A stretch of 38,144 nucleotides of DNA from JAAYBT01 sp964404395. Lineage in GTDB: Bacteria; Bacillota; Clostridia; Acetivibrionales; DTU013. Position numbers and translations under genes: made by a program. This document shows, piece after piece, positions 8,234 through 17,908 of the stretch. Location of the stretch: positions 1 to 38,144 of the forward strand of contig CAYOKA010000006.1 in NCBI GenBank assembly GCA_964404395.1, read 5' to 3'. The notes under the pieces were generated by a model. That model was not told the DNA's origin and made no database searches. It was given only the letters and a program-made list of their open reading frames with translations. Position 1 is the stretch's first letter; every line of letters begins with the position of its first letter.

Positions 8234-10015
8234 ATGGGACGCAGAGGTATTTCATTAAGAAGTAGAATATTTGTTTTTTATGCCGGTATTCTTCTGGTTT
8301 CCTTATCTGTCTTTGCTGTTTTAACCATCAGGATTTCTAATCAGGCGATTTTGGATAAGGCGATCAAAAATGCAGAAAGGGAATTGTCTCTGATTGACAA
8401 GAGCCTGCTGAGCTTAACAAATAATTCGGAAAACTATATCAGAATACTGTCTACAGACAACAGATTGCAAAATCAGTTGGAGCATGTACGAAACAGGGAA
8501 TTGGATTTTGTAGACAGTGTTGAGGTGGAAAGAATCTTGTCTACAGTTATTAGCAGCAATGTAGTGCAACCAATTACCAATATTACGGCAGCAAGTATTA
8601 TATCTGCCGAACGGGTATTTTTTGAAATAGGCTTTGTAGACAACTCCAGTATACGTCCTGTTTTCAACGCCAGGCTGCTTGATCGCATTATGGATAAAAA
8701 GACACCTACCTGGACGGGACTACTTTCAATAAAATATAATTCAGGCGGATACGATGATGTATTTGCTATAGCAAAACCTATCATTGGATTTGATACCGGG
8801 CATAATTTAGGAACTGCTATCATTTATCTGAAGGAGCAGGATGTAGCATCCATTTATCTGGAAAATATGATTAACCAGGATGATAGGTTCTTTATCGTAG
8901 ACGGTCAAATGAACATCATATCGACTCAGGATAAGGAGGAATTGTATACGAGGTTCGATGAAGGATTGTATTTGGGTGATTATAGGCTGGAGGAGGTTTC
9001 CGACAAGAGCATTATCCGGAATATTGGGGGCAAGCAGTCACTGGTGACAGTTCACGATTTTACAAAGCTGAATTGGAAAATCGTCAGCATAATCCCTCTG
9101 GATGAAATTACAAATGAAAACGAAGGAATAACAAAGCTTATCCTAATACTCGGTACAATTTGCCTGGTGTTTGCTTTTGTTGCCTCCTACCTCATATCCT
9201 ATACGATATCAAAACCGATATTGAAACTAGTAACTATCATGAAAGAAATCAAATCCGGTAACTTAATGCTGAGAGCTGACCTAAATGCGCAGGGTGAAAT
9301 GGGGATGCTGGCAGAGGGCTTTAACAGCCTGATGGATAGAGTTAACGAGCTGATGGAGCAAATTTATAATAAGCAGAAGGAAAAACAGGAATATGAATTC
9401 AAGCTTCTTCAATCCCAGATTAAGCCTCATTTTTTATACAATACAATTGAAACAATCATCTCTTTTATCAAGCTTGGGCTAAAGGATAATGCTGTGATGG
9501 CAGCGAAATACCTTGCCGGGTTTTATAGGATTTCCTTGAGTAAGGGCAATGATATTATCTCAATTAGAGATGAGATGAACCTGATTGAGAATTATTTATC
9601 GATACAAAAGCTCCGATATGTTGAGTATCTGGATTTTCAACTGGACTTCAAGGAGGAGATACTAAAGTATCGAATTCCCAAATTAACCCTACAGCCCCTG
9701 GTAGAGAATTCCATTTATCATGGATTAAAGCAGAAAGATGGAAAAGGCATTTTAACCATTAAAGGATATTTCGAGCAGGGTGTTATCAAGATAGAGGTTT
9801 GTGACAACGGTGTTGGAATGAGCGAGGAACAAATAGTCAGAGTACTTTATGGTACATCGAATGATCAGAAGAGTACTGATTTTGGTATTCACAGCGTGGA
9901 TGCCAGATTGAAGCTATTGTACGGGCACGAGTATGGATTGAGTATTGAAAGCAGGATTTCTGAATATACGAAGGTTACTGTAAGACTACCTGCAGTGACG
10001 GGGGATAAAATATGA
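8234..10015 (+). CDS. YesM-type sensor histidine kinase
   Basis: This is a 593-residue membrane kinase. A first membrane helix is at about 11-33, an extracellular sensor region extends to about 295, a second helix at about 297-322 is followed by a HAMP linker (SKPILKLVTIMKEIKSGNL), then a His_kinase block with H399 in SQIKPHFLYNTIE and an ATPase domain with N-box VENSIYHG and G-box DNGVGM. This is the LytS/YesM class that controls sugar-uptake operons in Firmicutes. GAGGAG (8222-8227) selects the ATG at 8234 over the GTG just before it. Ten bases separate it from the GH31 stop, and its stop overlaps the next gene by four bases, so the three genes are co-transcribed. Confidence 0.93.
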   Translation: MGRRGISLRSRIFVFYAGILLVSLSVFAVLTIRISNQAILDKAIKNAERELSLIDKSLLSLTNNSENYIRILSTDNRLQNQLEHVRNRELDFVDSVEVERILSTVISSNVVQPITNITAASIISAERVFFEIGFVDNSSIRPVFNARLLDRIMDKKTPTWTGLLSIKYNSGGYDDVFAIAKPIIGFDTGHNLGTAIIYLKEQDVASIYLENMINQDDRFFIVDGQMNIISTQDKEELYTRFDEGLYLGDYRLEEVSDKSIIRNIGGKQSLVTVHDFTKLNWKIVSIIPLDEITNENEGITKLILILGTICLVFAFVASYLISYTISKPILKLVTIMKEIKSGNLMLRADLNAQGEMGMLAEGFNSLMDRVNELMEQIYNKQKEKQEYEFKLLQSQIKPHFLYNTIETIISFIKLGLKDNAVMAAKYLAGFYRISLSKGNDIISIRDEMNLIENYLSIQKLRYVEYLDFQLDFKEEILKYRIPKLTLQPLVENSIYHGLKQKDGKGILTIKGYFEQGVIKIEVCDNGVGMSEEQIVRVLYGTSNDQKSTDFGIHSVDARLKLLYGHEYGLSIESRISEYTKVTVRLPAVTGDKI

Positions 10016-11637
10016 CGAAGATTATGATTGTAGATGATGAGTTTTATTTTAGAGAAGCATTGAAGGTATCACTCCCATGGAAGGAGCTTGGCTTCGAGAT
10101 ATGTGCAGAAGCTAAGAATGGGAAGGATGCCCTGGAGAGGATAGATGATTGCAATCCTGACATAGTGATTGTTGATATTAATATGCCTATTATGGACGGA
10201 CTAGAGCTTGTTCAAAACGTAAGGGATAGAGGAATCAACTGCAGATTCATTATCCTGACCGGGCATAGCGAGTTCAACTATGCGAAGCAGGCGGTCCAAC
10301 TTGGCGTAAATAACTACATACTAAAGCCTGTAAATGAAGAAGAGCTTAAAGAGGCACTATTTGAAATCAAAAGAATAATTAAAATGGAAGCAAGTATAGA
10401 AATTGAAATTGAGAAGCTAAAGCAACAGGTTAGGGATAGCCTTCCCATGTTGAAAGACAAGCTGTTGAATGAGTTGATTGAGGGAAGGTTCAAAAGCGGG
10501 AAAGAGGAAACTATAAGAAAGATGGAATACCTGGATGTATGTATTCGTTCAGAACACTATCAGGTGGTTTCCATTGAATTCGACTATGAAGAAAGCCTTA
10601 ACTGGGATGTTGATGACAGGCAATTATGGAAATTTGCCGTGTCTAATATTATCAGAGACATTCTGCCCGAGCAGTTTGTTTTTGAGATATGCTATGATCG
10701 GGATGATAAAATATGTATCATCATAGGCCTGGACGATATAGATTACCCAAATGGCATTTCCCCATTGCTTGAAAACCGATTGGAATTGATTCGCACTTCG
10801 GTAAGCAAGCACCTGGGTTTCACGATTACAATAGGCGTTGGTAATGAGAAAAGTGACCTGTTCGATATTTCTCAGTCCTATAAAGAATCCTTGGTGGCAG
10901 TGAAAAGCAAGCTCACGGTAGGGAAGAACAGAATCATCCCCTACAGCTCAGTAGAAGACTCGGTAATAAAGAGAAACCTATTTACAGCTGAACATCGGAG
11001 CCAGCTTTTGATGAATATGCGCACGGCGGATGAAGCAGAGGTGAGCTCGCTTATAAAACAGATATTCCTTGAGATGCGTGGTGAAAACATTCATCATGAA
11101 ATCCCTTTTGTAGTCTGCATCGAAATGGTGGCTGTATGTCTGGAATTTATTGTGGAGGTAGGCATAGGCCTGAATGATATACTCCCGAACAATCAGCTCA
11201 ATGTAATTGAAGAAATTCAATCAAAAAAATCCATAGAAGAAATGCAAAGCTGGATAGAGGAGCTGTTTCAGTATACGCTGGAAACCTTGAAAAAGAATAA
11301 GCACTCGAAGGCGTCAAGGCTCGTTGAAGAGGTGAAAAGCTATATAAAGAACAATTACTATAATAATGAGCTCAGTATCGATGAAATTGCTAAAAGCCTA
11401 TTTGTCAATTACGCCCACCTTTGCTTCATCTTCAAAAGAGATACAGGATTTACTATCAACGAGTATTTGACTGAATTTAGAATTAAGAAAGCTAAGGAGC
11501 TGTTTGACGATGGCAACACACTTATACTTGATGTTGCAGACAGAGTGGGATATGCTGATGCCAATTACTTTGGGAAATGCTTTAAAAAACGATATGGCTT
11601 GTCGCCCAGCAAGTATATAGATAACATACGCCATTAG
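10012..11637 (+). CDS. YesN-type response regulator with AraC DNA-binding domain
   Basis: This is a 541-residue regulator with an N-terminal receiver domain (D9/D10 pocket, phosphoacceptor D55 in VIVDINMP, K105 region NNYILKPV), a central segment of about 280 residues typical of YesN proteins, and a C-terminal double helix-turn-helix of AraC type (about 440-541, ending in SPSKYIDNIRH). The ATGA overlap with the kinase gene shows they are a cognate pair. It probably activates the sugar transporter starting 174 bases downstream, perhaps through the palindrome at 11727-11738. Confidence 0.93.
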   Translation: MTKIMIVDDEFYFREALKVSLPWKELGFEICAEAKNGKDALERIDDCNPDIVIVDINMPIMDGLELVQNVRDRGINCRFIILTGHSEFNYAKQAVQLGVNNYILKPVNEEELKEALFEIKRIIKMEASIEIEIEKLKQQVRDSLPMLKDKLLNELIEGRFKSGKEETIRKMEYLDVCIRSEHYQVVSIEFDYEESLNWDVDDRQLWKFAVSNIIRDILPEQFVFEICYDRDDKICIIIGLDDIDYPNGISPLLENRLELIRTSVSKHLGFTITIGVGNEKSDLFDISQSYKESLVAVKSKLTVGKNRIIPYSSVEDSVIKRNLFTAEHRSQLLMNMRTADEAEVSSLIKQIFLEMRGENIHHEIPFVVCIEMVAVCLEFIVEVGIGLNDILPNNQLNVIEEIQSKKSIEEMQSWIEELFQYTLETLKKNKHSKASRLVEEVKSYIKNNYYNNELSIDEIAKSLFVNYAHLCFIFKRDTGFTINEYLTEFRIKKAKELFDDGNTLILDVADRVGYADANYFGKCFKKRYGLSPSKYIDNIRH

Positions 11638-11726
11638 TTGGCATAGCAGAATTCTTCCATTTTATACGCCAAACCCAACATTTTTCCTTGTCACCGAAAA
11701 ATATTCTCTTTAAAGATGTGAATTGT

Positions 11727-11738
11727 AATTGTACAATT
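11727..11738. promoter_or_regulatory. 12-bp palindrome upstream of the CUT1 transporter
   Basis: AATTGTACAATT is a perfect palindrome in the 173-base gap between the YesN-type gene and the binding-protein gene, about 75 bases before that start codon. It could be an operator for the neighbouring regulator or for the LacI protein. AT-rich palindromes of this length occur by chance, so the call is weak. Confidence 0.35.
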
Positions 11739-11810
11739 GTCGTGTAACAGTTACATAAACCTTTCGGAAGGATCGTTTAAATTTATTCAAAACATTAAGG
11801 AGGTCATACA

Positions 11811-13178
11811 ATGAATAAGTTGGCAAAGATTATGTCTATAATTATTGCTTTAGTCATGGTATTGTCTTTGGCTGCATGTGGAGAGAAAAAAGCGGCTGAA
11901 GAACCGACAAAAGCGTCATCAGCAGCGGCTGATAAAAAAGATGCTGAACCGGCACCGGCAGCAGACCCTAAGCCTGCTGAAACAGTAAAGATTAAGTTCC
12001 TTTCACTTAGTTCTGATGACAACAGGAACAACATCCGTGAGAATTACATAAAAGTAAATGTTGCAACAGAACTGCCCAATGTTGAGGTTGAATATGATTT
12101 GGGCGGCGGTGGACAGGATTATGCAAATAAGCTGAAGGCATACAATGCCTCAGGAGATATGCCTGATGTATGGTTTTCAGAGCAAAACCTATCCAGCGTA
12201 GTTGTCACTGCAGGCAATGCATTGGATTTGGCTCCGTATGTTGCAGCCTCCGGTTTTGACAAGAAGTTTAAAATGGCAGAGGTAATTGCACCCGACCAAA
12301 ACGGTAAGATTTATTGTGTACAGCCGGGAGCTGACCAGTATTTCACTCCCAGATTGTGGTATCATAAGGATGTATTCGCTGAGTATGGTATTGAGGTTCC
12401 TAATACATTTGATGAGCTTGTTGAAATCTGTAAAGTTCTCAAAGGCAAAGGGATTGTTCCTATGTCCATCGTTGGTAAGGATGGATGGACTCCTAACCTA
12501 CATATGCTGCAAACAATGATTATGGCTGAAGATCCACAGGTGGCCGTTGATTTGGTAAATAACAAGACTGACTTCAGTAACCCGGTAGTCAAGAATGCTC
12601 TGGGAAGAATACAGACACTTGTTAACGAAGGCGCGTTTGCACAAGGTGTTACGAACATTGATTATGGTCCTGCCATGGAAATGTATACATCAGGAAATGC
12701 TGCCATGCTGGCAATGTTTACCTGGGAGACCGGCAATCTGGAAACATCCAGCCCGGATACAGATTTCATCGTATGGCCGTCGGCAAAAGATGGAAATGAC
12801 GCAAATGCATCCATTCAGTTCTGGGGTGCTCCATTGAGCGGATATCTCGTATCAGCACAGACAGAAAACCCTGAAGTTGCAGCGAAGTTTGCAATGTTCT
12901 GTGCAGAACAAGATGCACTGTATTATAACATTGAACAAAAGGCACCCACTTCACTTGATACAGGGGTAGTGATTGAAGGTATTTCTCCTCTGCTTCAAAA
13001 GAATCTGGATCAGTTCAGCGCAGCACAGCTGAAGGTTCCGTCCTTGTGGGCTGCTACCTTTAGTACAAAGATGTCTGCTGAAATATCCACACTGAACAGT
13101 AAGCTTCTCACCGGACAGTATTCACCGGACGACTATATTGCGGCAATTAACCCGATATGGGCAGAGAATTTTGATTGA
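11811..13178 (+). CDS. Sugar ABC transporter substrate-binding lipoprotein (CUT1 type)
   Basis: This is a 455-residue extracellular solute-binding protein. A lipoprotein signal ends in SLAA-C23, followed by an Ala/Lys/Glu-rich linker (about 25-60) that tethers the domain to the membrane. The body (SGDMPDVWFSEQN, LWYHKDVFAEYGIEVPNTFDEL and a C-terminal NPEVAAKFAMF helix) is typical of family-1 binding proteins for oligosaccharides. AAGGAGG seven bases before the ATG is strong. Two permease genes follow, but no ATP-binding gene, so the transporter should use a shared MsmX-type ATPase encoded elsewhere. Confidence 0.93.
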   Translation: MNKLAKIMSIIIALVMVLSLAACGEKKAAEEPTKASSAAADKKDAEPAPAADPKPAETVKIKFLSLSSDDNRNNIRENYIKVNVATELPNVEVEYDLGGGGQDYANKLKAYNASGDMPDVWFSEQNLSSVVVTAGNALDLAPYVAASGFDKKFKMAEVIAPDQNGKIYCVQPGADQYFTPRLWYHKDVFAEYGIEVPNTFDELVEICKVLKGKGIVPMSIVGKDGWTPNLHMLQTMIMAEDPQVAVDLVNNKTDFSNPVVKNALGRIQTLVNEGAFAQGVTNIDYGPAMEMYTSGNAAMLAMFTWETGNLETSSPDTDFIVWPSAKDGNDANASIQFWGAPLSGYLVSAQTENPEVAAKFAMFCAEQDALYYNIEQKAPTSLDTGVVIEGISPLLQKNLDQFSAAQLKVPSLWAATFSTKMSAEISTLNSKLLTGQYSPDDYIAAINPIWAENFD

Positions 13179-13225
13179 CTCGACACAGATAGCACAGTAA
13201 TATAGAGATAATTGGGACATAAGCG

Positions 13226-13261
13226 ACATCCCTATATGAGTATTTTCACATATAGGGATGT
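13226..13261 (+). repeat. Perfect 13-bp inverted repeat between binding-protein and permease genes
   Basis: ACATCCCTATATG (13226-13238) is exactly complementary to CATATAGGGATGT (13249-13261), around a ten-base loop. No T run follows, so it is not a normal terminator. Stem-loops in this position commonly stabilise the upstream binding-protein mRNA and lower permease expression. The hairpin ends 19 bases before the permease ATG. Confidence 0.8.
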
Positions 13262-13280
13262 TAGCTGGATAGGTGACAAT

Positions 13281-14165
13281 ATGAACAAATTTTTTGGAAA
13301 TAAGCTTGCAATATTCGTATTTGCATTCCCGGCTCTGCTGCTTTTTACAGCTTATGTTATTTATCCAGTTATTCCGGAACTTATCATAAGCTTTCAGAAA
13401 AACGACGGTTTTAAGAGCATGGGATATGTGGGAATAAAAAACTATTTAGATGTTTTTCAAGATCCGACATTTTGGAAATCGAATCTGAATACATTTATCA
13501 TGGTAATAATATCCACATGCGTAGGACTACCTGTGTCGTTGATTTTTGCGCTGGTTATGGATAGGCAGAGCGAGAAGACAAAAAGGTTTTTTAAAGCAAG
13601 CAGTGTGTTGCCGGCAGTGCTTTCTGTTACAGTCATAGCACAGATGTGGGTCGCGATTTATGAACCCATGTGGGGCTTGGTAAACAGCATATTAAGAGCA
13701 ATTGGGCTTGACAGCCTTGCTCTGGCGTGGCTATCAGATGCGAGAACGGTAGTTCCTGCGATAACGGTGGCATTCCTATGGCAGTATCTGGGGTTGAATG
13801 CTCTGCTTTTCTACACGGGCATCAAGGCAATTCCGAAGACATATTACGAGGCTGCAGTCATTGATGGTGCAGGATTTGTTAAAACAAGCCTGAAAATCAC
13901 TATCCCCCTTTTACAGGAGGTAACTAAGTATTTGCTTGTTCTTTCGGTATTAGGCTGTATGTCTCAGTTTGCCCATGTCAGAATTATGACCGGCGGAGGA
14001 CCCGGCGATATATCAAGAACTGTGATTTACCATTTGTATTTTAAAGCGTTTAGTGCATCCGATTTTGGTCAGGGCTGCGCGATAGCTATAGTATTTATAA
14101 TAGAATGCCTGATATTGACATTTTTTATAAATCGATTTGTAGCGAGAGAGAAAATTGAGTTTTGA
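13281..14165 (+). CDS. CUT1 sugar ABC transporter permease, MalF/LacF-like
   Basis: This is a 294-residue inner-membrane permease with about six helices. The coupling EAA loop reads EAAVIDGAGFVKTSLKITIPLL, which docks onto the ATPase. I place the start at the ATG 13281 (MNKFFGNKLAIFVF), with a weak AGGTGA site; a longer frame opening at 13212 would run through the 13-bp hairpin and adds a non-membrane, non-conserved head. It forms the transport channel with the next permease. Confidence 0.9.
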   Translation: MNKFFGNKLAIFVFAFPALLLFTAYVIYPVIPELIISFQKNDGFKSMGYVGIKNYLDVFQDPTFWKSNLNTFIMVIISTCVGLPVSLIFALVMDRQSEKTKRFFKASSVLPAVLSVTVIAQMWVAIYEPMWGLVNSILRAIGLDSLALAWLSDARTVVPAITVAFLWQYLGLNALLFYTGIKAIPKTYYEAAVIDGAGFVKTSLKITIPLLQEVTKYLLVLSVLGCMSQFAHVRIMTGGGPGDISRTVIYHLYFKAFSASDFGQGCAIAIVFIIECLILTFFINRFVAREKIEF

Positions 14166-14183
14166 CAGGATGGTGTAGAAATC

Positions 14184-15011
14184 ATGATTAATAACAAGTT
14201 AAAAAGGTTGGTCAATGCCTTGATGATACTCACGGGTATTTCCTTTCTTTTTCCGCTGTTCTGGATGATTAATTTGTCGTTTAAGTCAAAAAGTGATGTA
14301 TATGACAACCCCTTCGGTTTACCAAAGCTATGGGTTTTTAACAATTACAGCGATGCACTTGAGAAATTCAGCTTCGTGAAATACTTGTCTAATAGCCTTA
14401 TTTACTCAGTATCTACAATAGTGATAACCGTATTTTTTGGAAGTATGTTTGCCTATTGTTTGAGTAGAATGAATTGGAAATATAAAGGCTTTGCCTTAAG
14501 CTATATAGCAATGGGATTGGTTGTGCCGGCTCAGGTGGTAATCATACCAATCCTCATAATGACTAGAGATATCGGGCTAAAGGGTACACACCTGAGCCTG
14601 ATTCTCCCGTATTCAGCATTTGCCCTTTCATCCTGTGTTCTTATGCTTTACGCCTTTTTCAGAGGATTGCCCAAGGAACTGGAAGAGGCCGCTTGCATAG
14701 ATGGCTGCAATATATACCAGACATTTTTTAGAATCGTGCTACCGGTAATAAAGCCGGCAATTGCCACACAATGTGTTCTGATATTCATGAATACATACAA
14801 TGAGTTCTTCCTGGCTTTCATTTTGGCAGCCGAGGACAAGATTCGACCTTTGACGGTGGGGCTGCTAAATTTCTTTGTGAGCATAGGAGTGTCCCACTGG
14901 GGACAAATCGGGGCAGCTATGATAATTACAAGCCTGCCTACGATAATCGTATACATGATTGGAAATGAGCAGATAGAGGGTGCGTTGACTGCAGGAGCCA
15001 TTTTGAAATAA
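14184..15011 (+). CDS. CUT1 sugar ABC transporter permease, MalG/LacG-like
   Basis: This is a 275-residue permease of about six helices with the EAA loop EEAACIDGCNIYQTFFRIVLPVI and a typical MalG-type C-terminus (EGALTAGAIL). It is the second channel subunit of the transporter, 18 bases after the first. AGGATGG lies 14 bases upstream of the ATG, a modest site. A terminator follows directly. Confidence 0.92.
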   Translation: MINNKLKRLVNALMILTGISFLFPLFWMINLSFKSKSDVYDNPFGLPKLWVFNNYSDALEKFSFVKYLSNSLIYSVSTIVITVFFGSMFAYCLSRMNWKYKGFALSYIAMGLVVPAQVVIIPILIMTRDIGLKGTHLSLILPYSAFALSSCVLMLYAFFRGLPKELEEAACIDGCNIYQTFFRIVLPVIKPAIATQCVLIFMNTYNEFFLAFILAAEDKIRPLTVGLLNFFVSIGVSHWGQIGAAMIITSLPTIIVYMIGNEQIEGALTAGAILK

Positions 15012-15015
15012 CCTT

Positions 15016-15069
15016 AGCCCTGATCAAGGAGGGATAAACATGCCCTCATCATTGACAGGGCTTTTCTTT
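15016..15069 (+). terminator. Bipartite stem-loop terminator after the CUT1 permeases
   Basis: AGCCCTG (15016-15022) pairs with CAGGGCT (15056-15062), and GAGGG pairs with CCCTC inside it. The outer stem is followed by TTTTCTTT. It ends the transporter unit and separates it from the LacI gene. Confidence 0.75.
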
Positions 15070-15090
15070 CCTGCTATTATTGAATCGCAA

Positions 15091-15104
15091 GCTAAACGTT
15101 ACGC
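15091..15104. promoter_or_regulatory. Possible LacI-family operator upstream of the lacI-type gene
   Basis: GCTAAACGTTACGC holds an AAACGTT core with a central CG, like the palindrome at 18947-18956. It lies just before the regulator start codon, so autoregulation is possible. The symmetry is imperfect. Confidence 0.3.
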
Positions 15105-15112
15105 GGTAGAAG

Positions 15113-16132
15113 GTGATTATAATAGCAGCAGCAACTATGAAGGACGTGGCAAGGCTTTCAGGGCTATCAATTGCCACAGTATCAAAATACATAAATGGCG
15201 GCAATGTCCTGGAGAGTAACAGGATTTTAATAGAAAAGGCCATAAAGGATCTGGACTTTAAGGTCAATGAAATAGCAAGAGGCCTTAAGACAAATAAATC
15301 TATGACAATAGGCGTCCTAATCCCGGATTTCAGGAACATTTTTTTCACATCGATTGTTTCCGATATTGAAAATGTCTTGATAGAAAACGGATATAGCACA
15401 ATTATTTGTGACTATAAAAATAGTGAACAGCTTGAAAAGAAGAAATTTAACTTCTTAGTTAATAAGCAGGTAGATGGTATTATTATTATTCCCAATGGTA
15501 ACGGCAATGGACAGCAAGTACAAAAACTGCTTGCAGAAAATGTGCCGGTGGTACTGATAGACAGGGCACTAGAGGGAGTTGACTGTGATATGGTGCTGGT
15601 TGACAATATGAACGCATCCTACAATGCGATTGAGCACCTTATCGTTAACGGGCATAAGAGGATTGGAATTATATGCGGACCCGATCATGTCTTTACGGCA
15701 AAAGAGCGACTGCAAGGATATATCAGAGTACATGACGATTATTCCATGAAGATTGACGAAAGCCTCATTAGAAAAGGTGATTACGGAAGCGAAAGTGGGT
15801 ATAGGCTGCTCAGTGAAATGCTGGATTTGGAAAAACCGCCAAGCGCTGTTTTCGTTACTAATTATGAAATGACCATCGGAGCTATCATGGCTATAAACGA
15901 TAGAGAGGTCAAAATACCGGAGGAGCTTTCTATTATCGGGTTTGATAATATTTACATGGCCAAAATTGTGAAGCCTGCCCTAACCATTATTGTGCAGCCT
16001 ATGGAGCAAATAGGAGAGGTTGCAGCAGGTTTACTGCTTAAGAGGCTGAAAGGCGACATGAGCAATTATCCTACCATGTTTAGGCTAAAAACAAAATTGC
16101 AGATCAACAAATCAGTTAAGGAAATGGTTTAA
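15113..16132 (+). CDS. LacI-family transcriptional regulator
   Basis: This is a 339-residue repressor. The N-terminal helix-turn-helix and hinge helix read MKDVARLSGLSIATVSKYIN and NEIARGLKTNKS, followed by a periplasmic-binding-protein-like sensor domain (IGVLIPDF..., PSAVFVTNYEMTIGAI, LSIIGFDN). The start is uncertain: GTG at 15113 gives a head of eight extra residues before MKDVA, while the ATG at 15137 has AGGTGAT about 20 bases away. I use GTG. It lies between two transporter loci, and palindromes with a GAAACGTTTC-type core occur before it and before the CUT2 ATPase gene, so it probably represses one or both with a sugar as inducer. Confidence 0.92.
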   Translation: MIIIAAATMKDVARLSGLSIATVSKYINGGNVLESNRILIEKAIKDLDFKVNEIARGLKTNKSMTIGVLIPDFRNIFFTSIVSDIENVLIENGYSTIICDYKNSEQLEKKKFNFLVNKQVDGIIIIPNGNGNGQQVQKLLAENVPVVLIDRALEGVDCDMVLVDNMNASYNAIEHLIVNGHKRIGIICGPDHVFTAKERLQGYIRVHDDYSMKIDESLIRKGDYGSESGYRLLSEMLDLEKPPSAVFVTNYEMTIGAIMAINDREVKIPEELSIIGFDNIYMAKIVKPALTIIVQPMEQIGEVAAGLLLKRLKGDMSNYPTMFRLKTKLQINKSVKEMV

Positions 16133-16149
16133 GACTGAAGCGATTTGAA

Positions 16150-17898
16150 ATGGGGAAATGTATGAGAGGGTTACTGGGCAAACTTAAAGCTGAACTCTCT
16201 TCCAATTTAAAATGGAATAGCCTTTCTGTGCTCATGGCCTTTACTACCACAGTAATTGCTGTAGTAGCGGTATTGATGATTACTTACACTGTGAACAAAC
16301 GCTTTAACAACTCTATTGATCATACTACAGAGCGGAATAATGCACAGCTTGTCGATAATGTGACCAGCAGCATTGATAGCTATCTAGAAGAGATGCTTTC
16401 TGCATCTGAAACCATTTCCAGACTTCTTATAGATTATAATGTGGACAGAGTGCTCCGCAGCTATCATTTCGTTTTGCGTGATGATATAGACACTATTGCA
16501 GTGTTTAATGCACAAGGCGAGCTTGTGATGAAAACTGACTCACGCCCATTGAAAAAGGATGCCAATATTAAGAATCAAGACTGGTTTCGCAATATTGCGC
16601 CGGGCAGTCGATTTTATATGTTTACACAGCCTCACGTTCAGCGTTTATATAAGGGTGAATATCGTTGGGTTATATCGCTGAGTAAAGGTATTGAATGTGT
16701 GGATGGGAATAGTGCACACCAGGGTATTATGCTGGTTGATTTGAATTTCAATAATATTAAGGAATTGTGCTCTAAGGAGCTTGGCGAGAACGGTTATCTT
16801 TATATTGTGGACATAAATGGCAAGCTGATATATCATCCTAATCAACAGATGATTTATGCCGGCATCGAAGATAAGACAGTACCTATAGCCAGTAATCTGG
16901 CAGATGGCAGTACGATATTTTTGCAGGATGACGGCAGGATGCTGATTAGTGTAAAAACACTAAAAAATGCAGACTGGCGAATTGTAGGAGTTAGTCCGTT
17001 AAATGGCTTATTCACGTATGATGAGGAACTACGCAACTTCATTAGGCTCATTGTAGTTGGAGTTGCATTGCTTGTCATTTGCATGTCAATATCTGTATCA
17101 ATTCTTATTACCAGCCCTATACGCCGCTTAATGCGCCTGATGGGCAAAGTTGAGGCCGGAAAGCTCGACACATTTTCAACTGTACGCAGTGTCTATGAGG
17201 TGAATCAACTGTCTTCTTCGTTTAATCAGATGGTATACAAGATTAAAAGACTAATGGAGCAGGTGATTGAAGAGCAGAAGCTGCTTCGAAGGAGTGAGAT
17301 GAAGACACTGCAGGAACAGATTAACCCTCACTTTTTATACAATACCCTCGACTCTATTGTGTGGATGGCGCAGGACGGAGATCAGGAGAATGTGGTGAAG
17401 ATGATTACGGCACTGGCGCAGTTTTTCCGTTTATCTCTCAGCGGAGGCAAAGAAACTATTTCAGTGAAGGACGAACTAAAGCATGCGGGAAACTATTTGG
17501 TAATACAAAAGATGCGTTACGATGATCAATTTGATTATGAAATAACCTTTGATGACGCGGTGCTAAGCTGTAAGACGCTCAAGATTACGCTTCAACCCAT
17601 AGTGGAGAATGCTATTATACACGGCGTGAGTAATCTGCCGTATAAAGGTAAAATAACTATTTATGCCGGTATATCTCAAAAGAAGCTGATCTTTGAAGTG
17701 AGCGATAACGGCTTTGGAATCAATCCTAAGCAGCTGGAGAATATTTTAGAGAATAGCTTGTCCGGCAGGTCCGGCATAGGTGTTTATAATGTGAATCAGC
17801 GGATTCAGCTTATGTATGGTACGGAATATGGTTTGCAATTCGAAAGCGAACCTGATGAAGGAACAACGGTGCGTATAGTATTACCTTTGATAAGATGA
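16150..17898 (+). CDS. Sensor histidine kinase with extracellular Cache-like domain, LytS/YesM class
   Basis: This is a 582-residue kinase. A membrane helix is at about 27-50, a Cache-like extracellular domain at about 51-295 (VFNAQGELVMKTDS, FTQPHVQ, GYLYIVDINGKLIYHP, DWRIVGVSP), a second helix at about 297-318, HAMP (TSPIRRLMRLMGKVEAGKL), His_kinase with H394 in EQINPHFLYNTLD and an ATPase domain (VENAIIHG, DNGFGI). The start may be ATG 16150 or ATG 16162, the latter with GGGGA five bases upstream. A binding lipoprotein follows 10 bases later and a CUT2 transporter after that, so this kinase probably senses a sugar through that lipoprotein. Its likely partner is the YesN-type regulator at 24498. 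Confidence 0.93.
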   Translation: MGKCMRGLLGKLKAELSSNLKWNSLSVLMAFTTTVIAVVAVLMITYTVNKRFNNSIDHTTERNNAQLVDNVTSSIDSYLEEMLSASETISRLLIDYNVDRVLRSYHFVLRDDIDTIAVFNAQGELVMKTDSRPLKKDANIKNQDWFRNIAPGSRFYMFTQPHVQRLYKGEYRWVISLSKGIECVDGNSAHQGIMLVDLNFNNIKELCSKELGENGYLYIVDINGKLIYHPNQQMIYAGIEDKTVPIASNLADGSTIFLQDDGRMLISVKTLKNADWRIVGVSPLNGLFTYDEELRNFIRLIVVGVALLVICMSISVSILITSPIRRLMRLMGKVEAGKLDTFSTVRSVYEVNQLSSSFNQMVYKIKRLMEQVIEEQKLLRRSEMKTLQEQINPHFLYNTLDSIVWMAQDGDQENVVKMITALAQFFRLSLSGGKETISVKDELKHAGNYLVIQKMRYDDQFDYEITFDDAVLSCKTLKITLQPIVENAIIHGVSNLPYKGKITIYAGISQKKLIFEVSDNGFGINPKQLENILENSLSGRSGIGVYNVNQRIQLMYGTEYGLQFESEPDEGTTVRIVLPLIR

Positions 17899-17908
17899 GG
17901 AGGGAGAA

